Shown: positions 9,342 through 18,661 of the stretch, piece after piece
Position numbering within the stretch: the stretch's first letter is position 1
Layout of the letters: the number at the start of each line of letters is the position of its first letter
Assembly: GCA_018831195.1 (NCBI GenBank)
Contig: JAHJDP010000012.1
Span: 62,001 to 126,000 of the forward strand
Origin: Candidatus Eisenbacteria bacterium
GTDB taxonomy: Bacteria; Eisenbacteria; RBG-16-71-46; CAIMUX01; JAHJDP01
Length of the DNA stretch: 64,000 nt
Direction of reading: 5' to 3'
The notes under the pieces: generated by a model
What the model was told of the DNA's origin: nothing
Database searches by the model: none
What the model saw: the letters and a program-made list of their open reading frames with translations, nothing else
Program-made: the position numbers and the translations under genes

Positions 9342-12300
9342 CTAGGACGCCGTCTCGGGAGGCCTGGAATCGCCGTCGGGAGGTGAGGATTCGGGTCCGG
9401 GCGCATCGGACGCAAAGTCCTGAGCCTCACGCAATCTCACCGAAACGATCTTTGAGATTCCGAGTTCCTCCATCGTTACACCATAGAGGACATCTCCCGC
9501 CTCCATCGTTCTTTTGTTATGCGTAATCAAAACAAACTGCGTGCGATGACTGAAGTGGCGCATCATTCCAATGAAACGATTGGTATTGGGATCATCCAAA
9601 GGCGCATCGACCTCATCGAGGATGCAGAACGGGCTCGGCTTGACCAAATAGAGGGCAAACAATAATGCTGTAGCTGTTAAAGTTCTCTCGCCGGTAGACA
9701 ATAGGCGAATGGATTCCAGTTTCTTTCCCCGCGGCCGGGCTTGAATATCAATTTCGGCTTCCAGAGGATCGTCATCCGCCAAGACCAGCCGGGCTTCACC
9801 ACCGGGGAAGAGCGATTGGAAGGTGCCCTGAAAATGTTCTTGAACCTGCCCAAAAGTTTCGAGGAAGAGCTCCCGCGCCCGGGTATTGATCTTTTCAATC
9901 GCCTCAAGCAGACTGGCTCTGGCCGAATCCAAATCCTGCCGTTGATCGCGGAGATACAGAACATGTTTCTTTTTCTCATCATAGTCGGTGATGGCCAGTA
10001 AATTCACCGGCCCCAGCTGGTTCATCCTCAAACGGAGTCCCCGCAGGGATTCGTCGACCGCTTCTTCGCTCAGCGCGGTTTCTTCCTCCGACCATGGCAG
10101 AGGATCGGGCAGAGGTTTTCCGAGATCCAATTGATGCTCTTGAAGAACCGATTGACGGATCTGTTCTCTCTCGCCCTGAATCTGCGTCAGGCGAACCTCT
10201 CGTTCCCTCAATGTGTCTTGAACCTGCGTTAGATTGGAGCGGAGGGAGCGCATCTCTTTCTCCAATCCCATCAATTCATCCTGTGAGCGGCTTCTTTCCC
10301 CCCGATGATCGTTCAAGACCTTCACCTGGGATTCCCGGTCACGGATTAAAATTTCAATGGAGCGCGTCAGTTCTTCCAGCTCTTTGTGCGCCTCTTCCCT
10401 TTCCCGGTGGCACTCTACTTCTTCCGTCTTCATTGAAGTGAGAGAAGCTTCCAGACGTTCACATTCCTCCTCGAGACGGCTTACCTCGGAAGAAACTTCC
10501 CGAAGAACACCTTCACGACGCATCGTTTCCAGACGGTGCTCGGAGGCTCTGGATTGTTGGGCTTCCCGTTTATCCTCAAGTTCTCTCACAAGAGTGGAGA
10601 GATGGCCCAATTCCTCTTCGGCGTTTTTCTCCTGGCGTTTCAAAACCTCCCGGCGCGCCGCCAGGCCTTCAAGATCGTGACTCGTGGCCGCTACACCTTC
10701 TTGGAGTTCTCCTTCCTCGTTGGTTAGACGCTCCTTCTCTGCTCCGAGAATCCTCAATTCCAGATCCTGCTCGGAGACACGGCGTTCGGTGACGATGACC
10801 CGGCGGTCAAGATCGGCCAGTCTATCCTTCAATTCACGATATCTAACGTCTAGTGCCTTCACGTCCCGGTCTAACTGTTCCGTCCGCTCTTCCAGTGCTG
10901 TGCGTTCCACCTCTAATGCTTCAGTTTGCCGCTGCAACTCAATGATTGCCGGTCCCCGTCTCAAAATGTCTTCTCCGGGAACGGCGGCGCCGGCGGCCCG
11001 GATCCAGCCTGAGGCGCCATGCACGCGTCCTGTCGCCGAAATCCAAACACGACCCGCTTCCCGTTGCGCCGGCGCGGGAAGTTCCTCATCCGAATTCACA
11101 CAACAGATCCATGTCCGGAGGAATGTCACGATCGGTCTTATTTCGGCCGAGGCGCTCAAGGCGTCGATCGGAAGGGAATCTTTCGAATCGAGTTCGGATG
11201 ATGGAGAGCTGAGGGAATCCAGGGGCAGGAAAGTCACCGCGCCAAGACCCTCTTCCCGGAGCCATTCCATGGCGGCCGAAGCCGTTTTGAGATCGTCCAC
11301 AACGATCCAACTGACCATCTCTCCCATGGCCAAACCGACGGGGCCGGCCCACTGCGGTGATACCGTCACCAGATCGCCAAGGGCGCCGCGAACACCGGGA
11401 AAGCGATCGGGCGCCGCTTCGAGAAGACGCCGGACACCGGTTAAGTGTCCCTCAAAGGTCCGCCTTTGTTCTTCCAGGAGATGGAGACGGCTGTCGGCGG
11501 CGGCCCACTCCCTTTGAAGCTCGGCGCTCCGTTGCGAAAATTTCTCTCTGAGGTCCGCCTGCTCCTGTTTCTGCCGGTCGGCGTCTTCAACATTTTCCTG
11601 AGCCGCCTCCTGCTCCTCCTTCAGTGCGCCGAGTTTCCCGGCATCCAATTCCCTTTCAGAGAAAATCTTGTCATACCGCTCCTGCAAAGCCGCGCGCTGC
11701 CTTCCGATATTTTCAATCGATTTGAGGAATCCCTCCTTTCTCTCAACGGTCTTCATCCACATTGAGCGCAGTTGGGCTTCCTGCTCTAATCCTTCCAAGC
11801 CCTTCTGCTGGCCGCGACCCAACTCAATTTTTGTTTCTTTGAGCTGTTTATCCAATGCATTGAGGATTTCCTCGGCCTGTTTGGCTTCCTTGTCGCGCTC
11901 TTTCCACTCCGCTTCAACGATCTCTTGGCGCGGCTTTAGATCTCCGAGCCGCTCCATCGCATGCTCTCTCCGGCGGCGTTCCCCCTGCATCCGCTCGCCG
12001 AGGGAATGAATCCGGCCGGACAGGGACTCGCCTCTTTCGCGAAGAATGAGAATTCGCTCACTCGAAGTTCGGACGCGCTCTTGTTGCTCATCGAGCGTCG
12101 ACTGCAAATGCTCACCCTCACGATCCTTCTCGAGAAGCATGGTTTGGATCGTCTCCACGCGCGCATCCTTTTGTGAAATCTCAGCCTCGAGACTAATCCG
12201 GCGCCGAGCTTCCTCGCCGTGCGCATCCCCCATTCCCGCCTCGCGGTGTTGCAGGTCCTCCCACAACCGATGGGAACGGAGAAGGTCGAGACTGCGAATC

Positions 12301-12962
12301 CTGTCACGCAGCCGCTGATAGCGGCGTGTTTTACCGACCTGGCGCGCCAGAGAGCGCATCTCCCGCTCTTCAACATCGAGAATATCCTGAAGGCGCGTCA
12401 GATTCCTTTCCGTGGCGTCAAGCTTTAGAATCGTTTCGCGGCGGCGGGCTTTGTAACGCGTGATCCCTGACGCTTCCTCAAAGAGGTTCCGCCGGGCTTC
12501 ATCCCGCTCAGAAAGTACAATATCGATCATGTCACGCGTAATGACGGAATAGGCGAAACTGCCGAGACCGGTATCGAGAAAAAGAGTCTTAATATCTTTT
12601 AATCGGCAGGCCGTCCCATTGATAAAGAATTGACTTTCACCCGAACGGAACACGCGGCGGCGAATCGCCACATGCTCAAATTCGATCGGCAACCGGCCAT
12701 CCTGATTGTTCAAGGTGATCGTCACTTCGGCCATGCCGAGAGGGCGGACATCGCGGGTGCCATTGAAAATTACATCTTGCAGGGAATCCCCTCGAATCTG
12801 ACGGATATTCTGTTCACCCAAGACCCAGCGAAAAGCATCGCAGACATTTGATTTGCCGCAGCCATTGGGACCGACAATGCCGGTCAGACCAGGGCTGAAG
12901 CGCATTTCCGTCTTCTGGGCGAATGATTTAAAACCGAAGAACTCGAGCTTTTCAACAAACAC
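9342..12962 (-). CDS. smc: Chromosome segregation protein SMC
   Basis: Condensin ATPase for chromosome compaction. The 1,206-aa protein has the N-terminal FKSFAQKTEMRF and Walker A GPNGCGKSN (about residue 33), a long coiled coil, a hinge around residues 510-650, a second coiled coil, and a C-terminal ABC head with Walker B FCILDEVDAPLDD. The signature motif reads LLSTGERTLTATA, with Thr in place of the first Gly of the usual LSGGE. The start is GTG with GGAGG 6 nt upstream. ScpA/ScpB are not nearby. Confidence 0.97.
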   Translation of the reverse strand: MFVEKLEFFGFKSFAQKTEMRFSPGLTGIVGPNGCGKSNVCDAFRWVLGEQNIRQIRGDSLQDVIFNGTRDVRPLGMAEVTITLNNQDGRLPIEFEHVAIRRRVFRSGESQFFINGTACRLKDIKTLFLDTGLGSFAYSVITRDMIDIVLSERDEARRNLFEEASGITRYKARRRETILKLDATERNLTRLQDILDVEEREMRSLARQVGKTRRYQRLRDRIRSLDLLRSHRLWEDLQHREAGMGDAHGEEARRRISLEAEISQKDARVETIQTMLLEKDREGEHLQSTLDEQQERVRTSSERILILRERGESLSGRIHSLGERMQGERRRREHAMERLGDLKPRQEIVEAEWKERDKEAKQAEEILNALDKQLKETKIELGRGQQKGLEGLEQEAQLRSMWMKTVERKEGFLKSIENIGRQRAALQERYDKIFSERELDAGKLGALKEEQEAAQENVEDADRQKQEQADLREKFSQRSAELQREWAAADSRLHLLEEQRRTFEGHLTGVRRLLEAAPDRFPGVRGALGDLVTVSPQWAGPVGLAMGEMVSWIVVDDLKTASAAMEWLREEGLGAVTFLPLDSLSSPSSELDSKDSLPIDALSASAEIRPIVTFLRTWICCVNSDEELPAPAQREAGRVWISATGRVHGASGWIRAAGAAVPGEDILRRGPAIIELQRQTEALEVERTALEERTEQLDRDVKALDVRYRELKDRLADLDRRVIVTERRVSEQDLELRILGAEKERLTNEEGELQEGVAATSHDLEGLAARREVLKRQEKNAEEELGHLSTLVRELEDKREAQQSRASEHRLETMRREGVLREVSSEVSRLEEECERLEASLTSMKTEEVECHREREEAHKELEELTRSIEILIRDRESQVKVLNDHRGERSRSQDELMGLEKEMRSLRSNLTQVQDTLREREVRLTQIQGEREQIRQSVLQEHQLDLGKPLPDPLPWSEEETALSEEAVDESLRGLRLRMNQLGPVNLLAITDYDEKKKHVLYLRDQRQDLDSARASLLEAIEKINTRARELFLETFGQVQEHFQGTFQSLFPGGEARLVLADDDPLEAEIDIQARPRGKKLESIRLLSTGERTLTATALLFALYLVKPSPFCILDEVDAPLDDPNTNRFIGMMRHFSHRTQFVLITHNKRTMEAGDVLYGVTMEELGISKIVSVRLREAQDFASDAPGPESSPPDGDSRPPETAS

Positions 12963-13003
12963 GAAAGCCTCCGTCGAAGATGCTTTTTATTTTATTTGTT
13001 ATC

Positions 13004-14992
13004 CTAACGATGGCTCAGGGACCAGAGGATATTGCCCCGCCCGCCCCGGGTCACAATAAAAGCCTGCCCGACATCGGGATGTCCCTGTAACTCTTTCACC
13101 AGCAAGAGAGCCGCTTCAGGATTCCTGAAACTCCCCGTCACTACCCGGCAGTACCGGCCCTTTTCTGGAAGTGTGACCCAAAGCGTATCAGCCGGATACC
13201 CCAGGGCATCGAGCCTGTCCACCTCAAACAGCGCCCCATCCCCGCTCTGGAATGCAGCGACTTGTACAGTAAGGGGATAAAGTGAAGGATCCAACCCTGG
13301 AATCTGGTTTTCCGAAAGATTCTTCGTGTCCGGAGCCGGCGTTTGTTTACGATTGTCATCCCAACCTGGAAGATCAACCGGTAGCCCCTCATCCTCCTCA
13401 GTAATCTCAGGAACCCAGTCTGCCTTCAGGCTTTCGGCCGGTTCGCCTTCACTCGGCCGGCCTTCGGCCTCAGAATTCACGGCGTCTCCTGCAATGATCG
13501 GTGGTGGGATGACGATCCGCGTTTCCAACTCACGGGTTCGCTGCTCGCCGGCGGCCCAACTCTCATCTTCGAGAGTTTTCTGATCGATGGCCTTCCAATC
13601 CCGATCCTCCTCCCGGATCTTTTCGACCGGTATCTCCTCAGCCGATATCTCCTTGACCGGTATCTTCTCAGCCGGTATATCCTCAGCCGACTTCACCGAT
13701 TCCGAAACGGCTTCCATTCGTTCAGGGCTTGCTTCCGGCGTCGATGGAGCCGGTGGTGTCACTTCCGGCGTCATCGTTGATCCCGACGGCGCCCCTGTTT
13801 CGGGTTCATCTCCATCCAACGGAGGAGAGAGTACGGCAGGTGGGGTCGCCTCCTCGGCGGCGGCGATATCTCGCCTGAAGGCGGAGACCGAATCGACCGA
13901 AACCGTCGATCCATTGAGGGTGGACGAATCGCCGGCCGCCCCCATCTCGCCACCTGTCGGAGAGCTCAAAATCGGCTTAAACTTTGTATAAGCAAACCCG
14001 CCGATGAGGCCAAGGACCAGGATCCAGGGCCATGAGCGGGCGATCCGCCGAACGATCTTCCGGCCTCTTGATTGCCCTGAGCTAAAGCGGGCCGCCCAAT
14101 CAACCCTCACTACGGATTCACTACCCGAGGGGACCGGCGGCAATGGTCTCCGGGGTGGCTTTGGGATCTGCTTGGCCGGTGCGGGGGGGGGCGTTGGTAT
14201 GGATTCCGGCCCGGCTGGTGGCGGAGACGGAGGCGGAGGTGGAGGCGCGGGTCTGGATCTTGCCGGGGGAGTTGAGGGAAGATCTTTGGAACCGTCGCTT
14301 GATCCCGCGGCAACAAGGCCTACCAGACGATGCCCGGCTGATCGGATCCGCTCCTTGGCCCACAAAATGTGAGAGAGAGGATGATCCCTGTAGGAGACAA
14401 CCAATAAAACCGCATCAACAATATGAGAAGGTGGATTCCAACCCTCTTCCTCAACAGGCGATAGGACCAAGACAGCCCGGTTGCCCTTTTCAGGATCCCC
14501 CTCCGGCAGGTTCATCGTCGGAATGGGATCATCCGACTCCGGTGCGGGCAGGGCGCGGGAGACACCGGCGAGATCGCTTCGCCAAAATTGCATCGGCCGG
14601 CCCATCAGGTTGTCGACAAACGACTGAACCCCCTCATTGAGCCTCTCAACCGCCCCGGCCGGCGCCGGGAGATGCATATCCCCGACCTGAGCCAGTATCG
14701 CCCCTTCACTGATCGAACAGGCTGTCTCCGCTATTCCAACAGCGCAGGGCGCCTGCTCCCACGATCCGGGCAATGAGGCGATCCAGAGAACGGGCGGCCG
14801 GGCGGGATTTCCTAAGGTGTCGAGGATAGCATGATAGATGTGAGCCGAACGCATCGGGTCCAATGCGAATTCCCCGAGATGCCCGAGACGCTCCAGGAAT
14901 CGGGATTCGGGTTCGAACTGGCCCAGCAGAGGAAGGCCACATTCCTCAGAAAGCTGTGCCGGGCTGGTCGCATATGGTTCCCTATTGACCAT
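13004..14992 (-). CDS. SPOR-domain single-pass membrane protein with ParA/CpsD-like cytoplasmic part
   Basis: A 662-aa protein that should bind denuded peptidoglycan through its C-terminus. Residues 1-250 resemble a degenerate P-loop tyrosine-kinase/ParA fold (DPMRSAHIYHAILDTL, PVLWIASLPGS), but no Walker A lysine is visible. Next come a proline-rich linker (about 255-315), one membrane helix at about 340-360 (WPWILVLGLIGGFAY), a long acidic periplasmic region and a SPOR domain (about 580-655). The acidic part includes five near-pentapeptide repeats of the x-E-K-I-P type at about 13615-13690. It sits between selA and smc, 9 and 41 nt away. A cell-division or envelope role is inferred. Confidence 0.7.
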   Translation of the reverse strand: MVNREPYATSPAQLSEECGLPLLGQFEPESRFLERLGHLGEFALDPMRSAHIYHAILDTLGNPARPPVLWIASLPGSWEQAPCAVGIAETACSISEGAILAQVGDMHLPAPAGAVERLNEGVQSFVDNLMGRPMQFWRSDLAGVSRALPAPESDDPIPTMNLPEGDPEKGNRAVLVLSPVEEEGWNPPSHIVDAVLLVVSYRDHPLSHILWAKERIRSAGHRLVGLVAAGSSDGSKDLPSTPPARSRPAPPPPPPSPPPAGPESIPTPPPAPAKQIPKPPRRPLPPVPSGSESVVRVDWAARFSSGQSRGRKIVRRIARSWPWILVLGLIGGFAYTKFKPILSSPTGGEMGAAGDSSTLNGSTVSVDSVSAFRRDIAAAEEATPPAVLSPPLDGDEPETGAPSGSTMTPEVTPPAPSTPEASPERMEAVSESVKSAEDIPAEKIPVKEISAEEIPVEKIREEDRDWKAIDQKTLEDESWAAGEQRTRELETRIVIPPPIIAGDAVNSEAEGRPSEGEPAESLKADWVPEITEEDEGLPVDLPGWDDNRKQTPAPDTKNLSENQIPGLDPSLYPLTVQVAAFQSGDGALFEVDRLDALGYPADTLWVTLPEKGRYCRVVTGSFRNPEAALLLVKELQGHPDVGQAFIVTRGGRGNILWSLSHR

Positions 14993-15001
14993 CCGGTCTC
15001 C

Positions 15002-16417
15002 TTATCCCTTCCGATCTTTTCTGACCGCGCCCGCCAGAACCTCGGGTAGCTCCTGTAAATCCTCCTCCAGAAGGGTGCGGAGGTCCAGGTGAAGCTGGTC
15101 CTCGACGATGCGTCCAATGATGGGGGGAGTGGCGGCTCTAAGACAAGCGGCGAGACGCTCGGCGCTCCAATCGGGATGTCCGATCTTCAGCGCGCGGCTG
15201 GGAAGATATTCACCCGGCAAGCTCCCACCCCCGACGGCGATATCCGTCACCGCCGTCTCTATCGACCAATCCTGATCGAGGTGATTCATCAGACGCTCCC
15301 GCAGCCGCCGGCCCATCGCCTCCAGCTCCTCGAGAGATCGCGCCATCACTTGCTGCAGAGGCAACCGGCTCCATCCCGGCGCTCCCAAAGAGATCGTCGC
15401 CAGCGTCGCCTCCAGGGCGCAAAGAAGTATCTTATCAAGACGGACGACTCGCGCGAGGGGATGCCGCTTGATCCGGTCGATGAGATCCGCACCGCCGAAG
15501 ATCAATCCGGCCTGCGGCCCCCCGAGCAGTTTGTCCCCGCTCGATGTGACGAGATCGGCGCCTGCCTTTAACATATCTTGGATCGAGGATTCATTCCCCC
15601 GCACACCCTCCGGCTGCTGATCCAATGACCCGCTTCCCAGATCGAAAACAAATGGGATCCCGGCCGCCCGTGTGATCTGGGCGATATCGGCGGCCGCAGT
15701 GTCCTCGGTGAATCCCTGAATTGTATAATTACTGGGATGAACTTTCAGGATGAGCGCCGCTCCCCGTTCGATCGCCTTCGCATAATCTTCAATCCGCGTC
15801 CGGTTTGTGGTCCCCACCTCCATCAACCGCGCCCCGCTCGCTTCGATAATATCGGGCAGCCGGAATGACCCGCCGATCTCAACCTGTTCCCCCCGCGAAA
15901 TAGCCACGGGGCGGTCCTTCGCGAAAATATGGAGAATTGTATAAACAGCGGCGGCATTGTTATTCACCGCCATCGCCGCGGGGGCCTGCGTTAAATCGGC
16001 CAGCATGGACGTAACACGGGAGAGACGGGACCGCCGGCGGCCGGTTTCGAGATCCATCTCCAAGCTGCAATAGCCGGCGATGACTTCATGCACCGCCTGT
16101 TGCGCCTGGAGACCCAGGGGCGCCCGCCCGAGATTCGTATGCAGGATAATTCCGGTGGCATTGATGACATGTCGCAATGTGCCGGACCACTTTTTGTCTA
16201 ACCGCAGTGCCGCCTCCCGCGCCATCTCGTCGACAGAAGGAACGGAGGCCTGCCGACCGCGTTGCCGGATATGTTCACGGGTCTCGGCCAGGACTTCACG
16301 AATCGCGGCGACAACGAGACCCCGATCCCTTCGGGCCAGGACTTGCGATATAAGGTCCGTCTCGAGGATCCTATCCACACCAGGAATCCTTCGCAGGGAC
16401 TCTTCAGTCCCTCCCAT
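15002..16417 (-). CDS. selA: L-seryl-tRNA(Sec) selenium transferase
   Basis: PLP enzyme converting Ser-tRNA(Sec) to Sec-tRNA(Sec) with selenophosphate. The 471 aa are full length and include NATGIILHTNLGRAPL, the AVNNNAAAVYTIL segment, EIGGSFRLPDI, and the PLP lysine context TSSGDKLLGGPQAG. The start ATG 16417 has AAGGAGGG 8 nt upstream. No selB, selC or selD is in the window, and no gene here needs an in-frame UGA, so the selenoproteins it serves lie elsewhere. Confidence 0.96.
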   Translation of the reverse strand: MGGTEESLRRIPGVDRILETDLISQVLARRDRGLVVAAIREVLAETREHIRQRGRQASVPSVDEMAREAALRLDKKWSGTLRHVINATGIILHTNLGRAPLGLQAQQAVHEVIAGYCSLEMDLETGRRRSRLSRVTSMLADLTQAPAAMAVNNNAAAVYTILHIFAKDRPVAISRGEQVEIGGSFRLPDIIEASGARLMEVGTTNRTRIEDYAKAIERGAALILKVHPSNYTIQGFTEDTAAADIAQITRAAGIPFVFDLGSGSLDQQPEGVRGNESSIQDMLKAGADLVTSSGDKLLGGPQAGLIFGGADLIDRIKRHPLARVVRLDKILLCALEATLATISLGAPGWSRLPLQQVMARSLEELEAMGRRLRERLMNHLDQDWSIETAVTDIAVGGGSLPGEYLPSRALKIGHPDWSAERLAACLRAATPPIIGRIVEDQLHLDLRTLLEEDLQELPEVLAGAVRKDRKG

Positions 16418-16471
16418 AGACCACCCTCCTTTATTCAGCGGATTCTTCCCTGATCAAGACCGAATCATGAA

Positions 16472-18538
16472 CTAATATGATATATGCTTTGCTTCAGGAT
16501 CCGACACTTCTTCGAAACGATCCAACATCATGGAGTAGCCGCCGCGTCCTTGGGTGACGCTTCGGAGATCGGTCGCATAGCCGAACATCCGCGCCAGTGG
16601 GACGCGGGCCTTGACGATCTGGAAGTTTTCCCGTGTCTCCGTTCCCAGAACACGCCCTCCACGAGACGCCAATCCGGTCAGCACGCTTCCCGTAAATTCC
16701 GTTGGATAGGTGAGTTCCAATCTCATATTCGGCTCGAGAAGGATGGGACCCGCTTTCTCGCATCCATCCCGAAGAGCCATCAATGTCGCATTGCGATAAC
16801 CTAATTCGGATGAGCTGTTTTCATTGTGGGAACATCCGATCAATTCGACCTCGACATCAACAATGGGATAACCAAGGCGGATCCCGGATCCCAACCCCTC
16901 CCTCACCGCGCTCTCAATAACATTGATGAACGGCGCAGGGATTAGATCCTCGGTTATTGAGTTGATAAACTCGTTTCCTGTCCCCCGGGCGCGCGGGCGC
17001 AGCATCAGGGTGACCTCTCCAAACTGCTCGCTCCCGCCAAGGACTTTTTGGAAGCGCCCCTCGCTTTTGACGGTCTCGCTGATGCTCTCCCGGTAGCTGA
17101 CCTGCGGCTTCCCGACTCGAATCTTGAGGTTGAACTCACGCACAAGTCGATCCTCCAGAATTTCGAGATGAAGTTCCCCCATGCCGGAAATCACTCTTTG
17201 CCCGGTCTGATCATCAATCCGAACAATAAAGGTCGGATCGTCCCTGGCCAGCGCCTCGAGGGCGGTCTGAATCTTCTCCTCTTCCCCACCATGCCGCGCC
17301 TCCAGCGCCGCGGAGACAACCGGTTCAGGAAAGATCATGGCTTCCAGCGCCACCGGGTAATCGGGATCGGTGAGCGTCTCACTGGTCGTACTGTGCTTCA
17401 AACCGGTGGCAACAACGATGTCCCCAGGAAGTCCCTCCGGGATTCTCTTGCGTTTGTCGGCCGACACGCGGTAGAGACGGGCGACACGGTCCTTTTCGCC
17501 GGCCCGTACATTGAGGATCGTTTGGCCCTCAACCATCTTTCCGGAGTAAATCCGGATAAAGCAACTCCGCCGCCTATCCTGATCGGTATGTGTTTTGAAC
17601 GCCAAACCGCAAAAGGGATCCTGTACGGTAGGATGGCGGACGACAATCTCACCGGTTCGCGGATCGGGACCCCGGGGAGCCGGGACCTCATCAGGGGCGG
17701 GCAGAAAATCGACAATCCCGTTCATCACGGGTTGGATACCGGCGTCTCTGAGGGCCGCCCCGGAAAAGACAGGTATAAGGGTTCGATTCAATGTCGCCTT
17801 TCTCAGAACCCTGTAAATATCCTCCCATTGGAGTTCCTCGCCTGAAATAAACTGATCCAACATTGCTTCATCTTCACCGGCGACGGCTTCGAAGAGCTCT
17901 TGCCGTCCCTTCTCCACAATCTTTTCAAACGCCGCTGAAATCGGCGTCTCCAAAATCTCTCGTCCCCGGCTCTCCCTATCCCAACGGAGATGAGTGCGGC
18001 TCAGCAGATCGAGAACACCGTCGAATGTATCACCCGACCCGACAGGGATATTGAGAGGAATAGGAATAACTTCCAGCTTCTCCCGGATATCACTTAGAAC
18101 CTTTTCAAAATCAGCGCCCTGGCGGTCCATTTTGTTGATCAAAATAATCGAGGGAACACGGTAATGTTGAGCTTGTCGCCAGACAACTTCGGTTTGGGGT
18201 TCAACACCACCCACACCACAAAGGACAACAACAGCGCCATCGAGAACGCGGAGACTGCGTTCAACCTCAGCGGTGAAATCCACATGACCCGGTGTGTCGA
18301 CAATATTGATCTGATGGTCGCGCCACTGACAGGTGATGGCCGCCGATGTAATGGTGATCCCCCGCTCCCGTTCTTGCTCCATCCAATCGGTCGTCGTGGA
18401 TCCCTCGTCAACCTCACCGATATGGTGGGAAACTCCTGTGTAAAAGAGGATTCTCTCCGTCGTCGTCGTCTTGCCCGCATCGATGTGGGCAATGATGCCG
18501 ATATTCCGGATCCTGGAAAGTCGTGTCGGTTTAGCCAT
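16472..18538 (-). CDS. Translation elongation factor G, paralogue (EF-G2-type)
   Basis: GTPase promoting ribosome translocation or recycling. The 688 aa show all EF-G domains: P-loop AHIDAGKTTTTER, switch I ERERGITITSAA, DTPGHVDF, NKMD and domain IV LGSGIRLGYPIVDVEVELI. The sequence just before switch I (GEVDEGSTTTDWME) and parts of domains II and V diverge from canonical EF-G1. The gene is not beside rpsL, rpsG or tuf. Both facts suggest a second, EF-G2/spdEFG2-like copy; canonical FusA cannot be ruled out without a tree. It heads the fusA-like-selA-SPOR-smc-tatC-coaX run. Confidence 0.88.
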   Translation of the reverse strand: MAKPTRLSRIRNIGIIAHIDAGKTTTTERILFYTGVSHHIGEVDEGSTTTDWMEQERERGITITSAAITCQWRDHQINIVDTPGHVDFTAEVERSLRVLDGAVVVLCGVGGVEPQTEVVWRQAQHYRVPSIILINKMDRQGADFEKVLSDIREKLEVIPIPLNIPVGSGDTFDGVLDLLSRTHLRWDRESRGREILETPISAAFEKIVEKGRQELFEAVAGEDEAMLDQFISGEELQWEDIYRVLRKATLNRTLIPVFSGAALRDAGIQPVMNGIVDFLPAPDEVPAPRGPDPRTGEIVVRHPTVQDPFCGLAFKTHTDQDRRRSCFIRIYSGKMVEGQTILNVRAGEKDRVARLYRVSADKRKRIPEGLPGDIVVATGLKHSTTSETLTDPDYPVALEAMIFPEPVVSAALEARHGGEEEKIQTALEALARDDPTFIVRIDDQTGQRVISGMGELHLEILEDRLVREFNLKIRVGKPQVSYRESISETVKSEGRFQKVLGGSEQFGEVTLMLRPRARGTGNEFINSITEDLIPAPFINVIESAVREGLGSGIRLGYPIVDVEVELIGCSHNENSSSELGYRNATLMALRDGCEKAGPILLEPNMRLELTYPTEFTGSVLTGLASRGGRVLGTETRENFQIVKARVPLARMFGYATDLRSVTQGRGGYSMMLDRFEEVSDPEAKHISY

Positions 18539-18661
18539 GTTTAATTACCTTATTCCCAAAAGGTTGAGGTTACGGCTCTTGAGCCGAGTCGTCAAGCTGA
18601 GGCCGACTTGTGGCCGGCTCTATTCGGGATTATTCTCAATGAGGGGTGAGGTATTGGGTCT

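Noticed and set aside
10684-11517. 277-aa open frame on the plus strand inside smc
   Set aside because: It is antisense to the coiled-coil region, rich in Ser/Arg, has no recognisable domain, and follows the codon pattern of smc.
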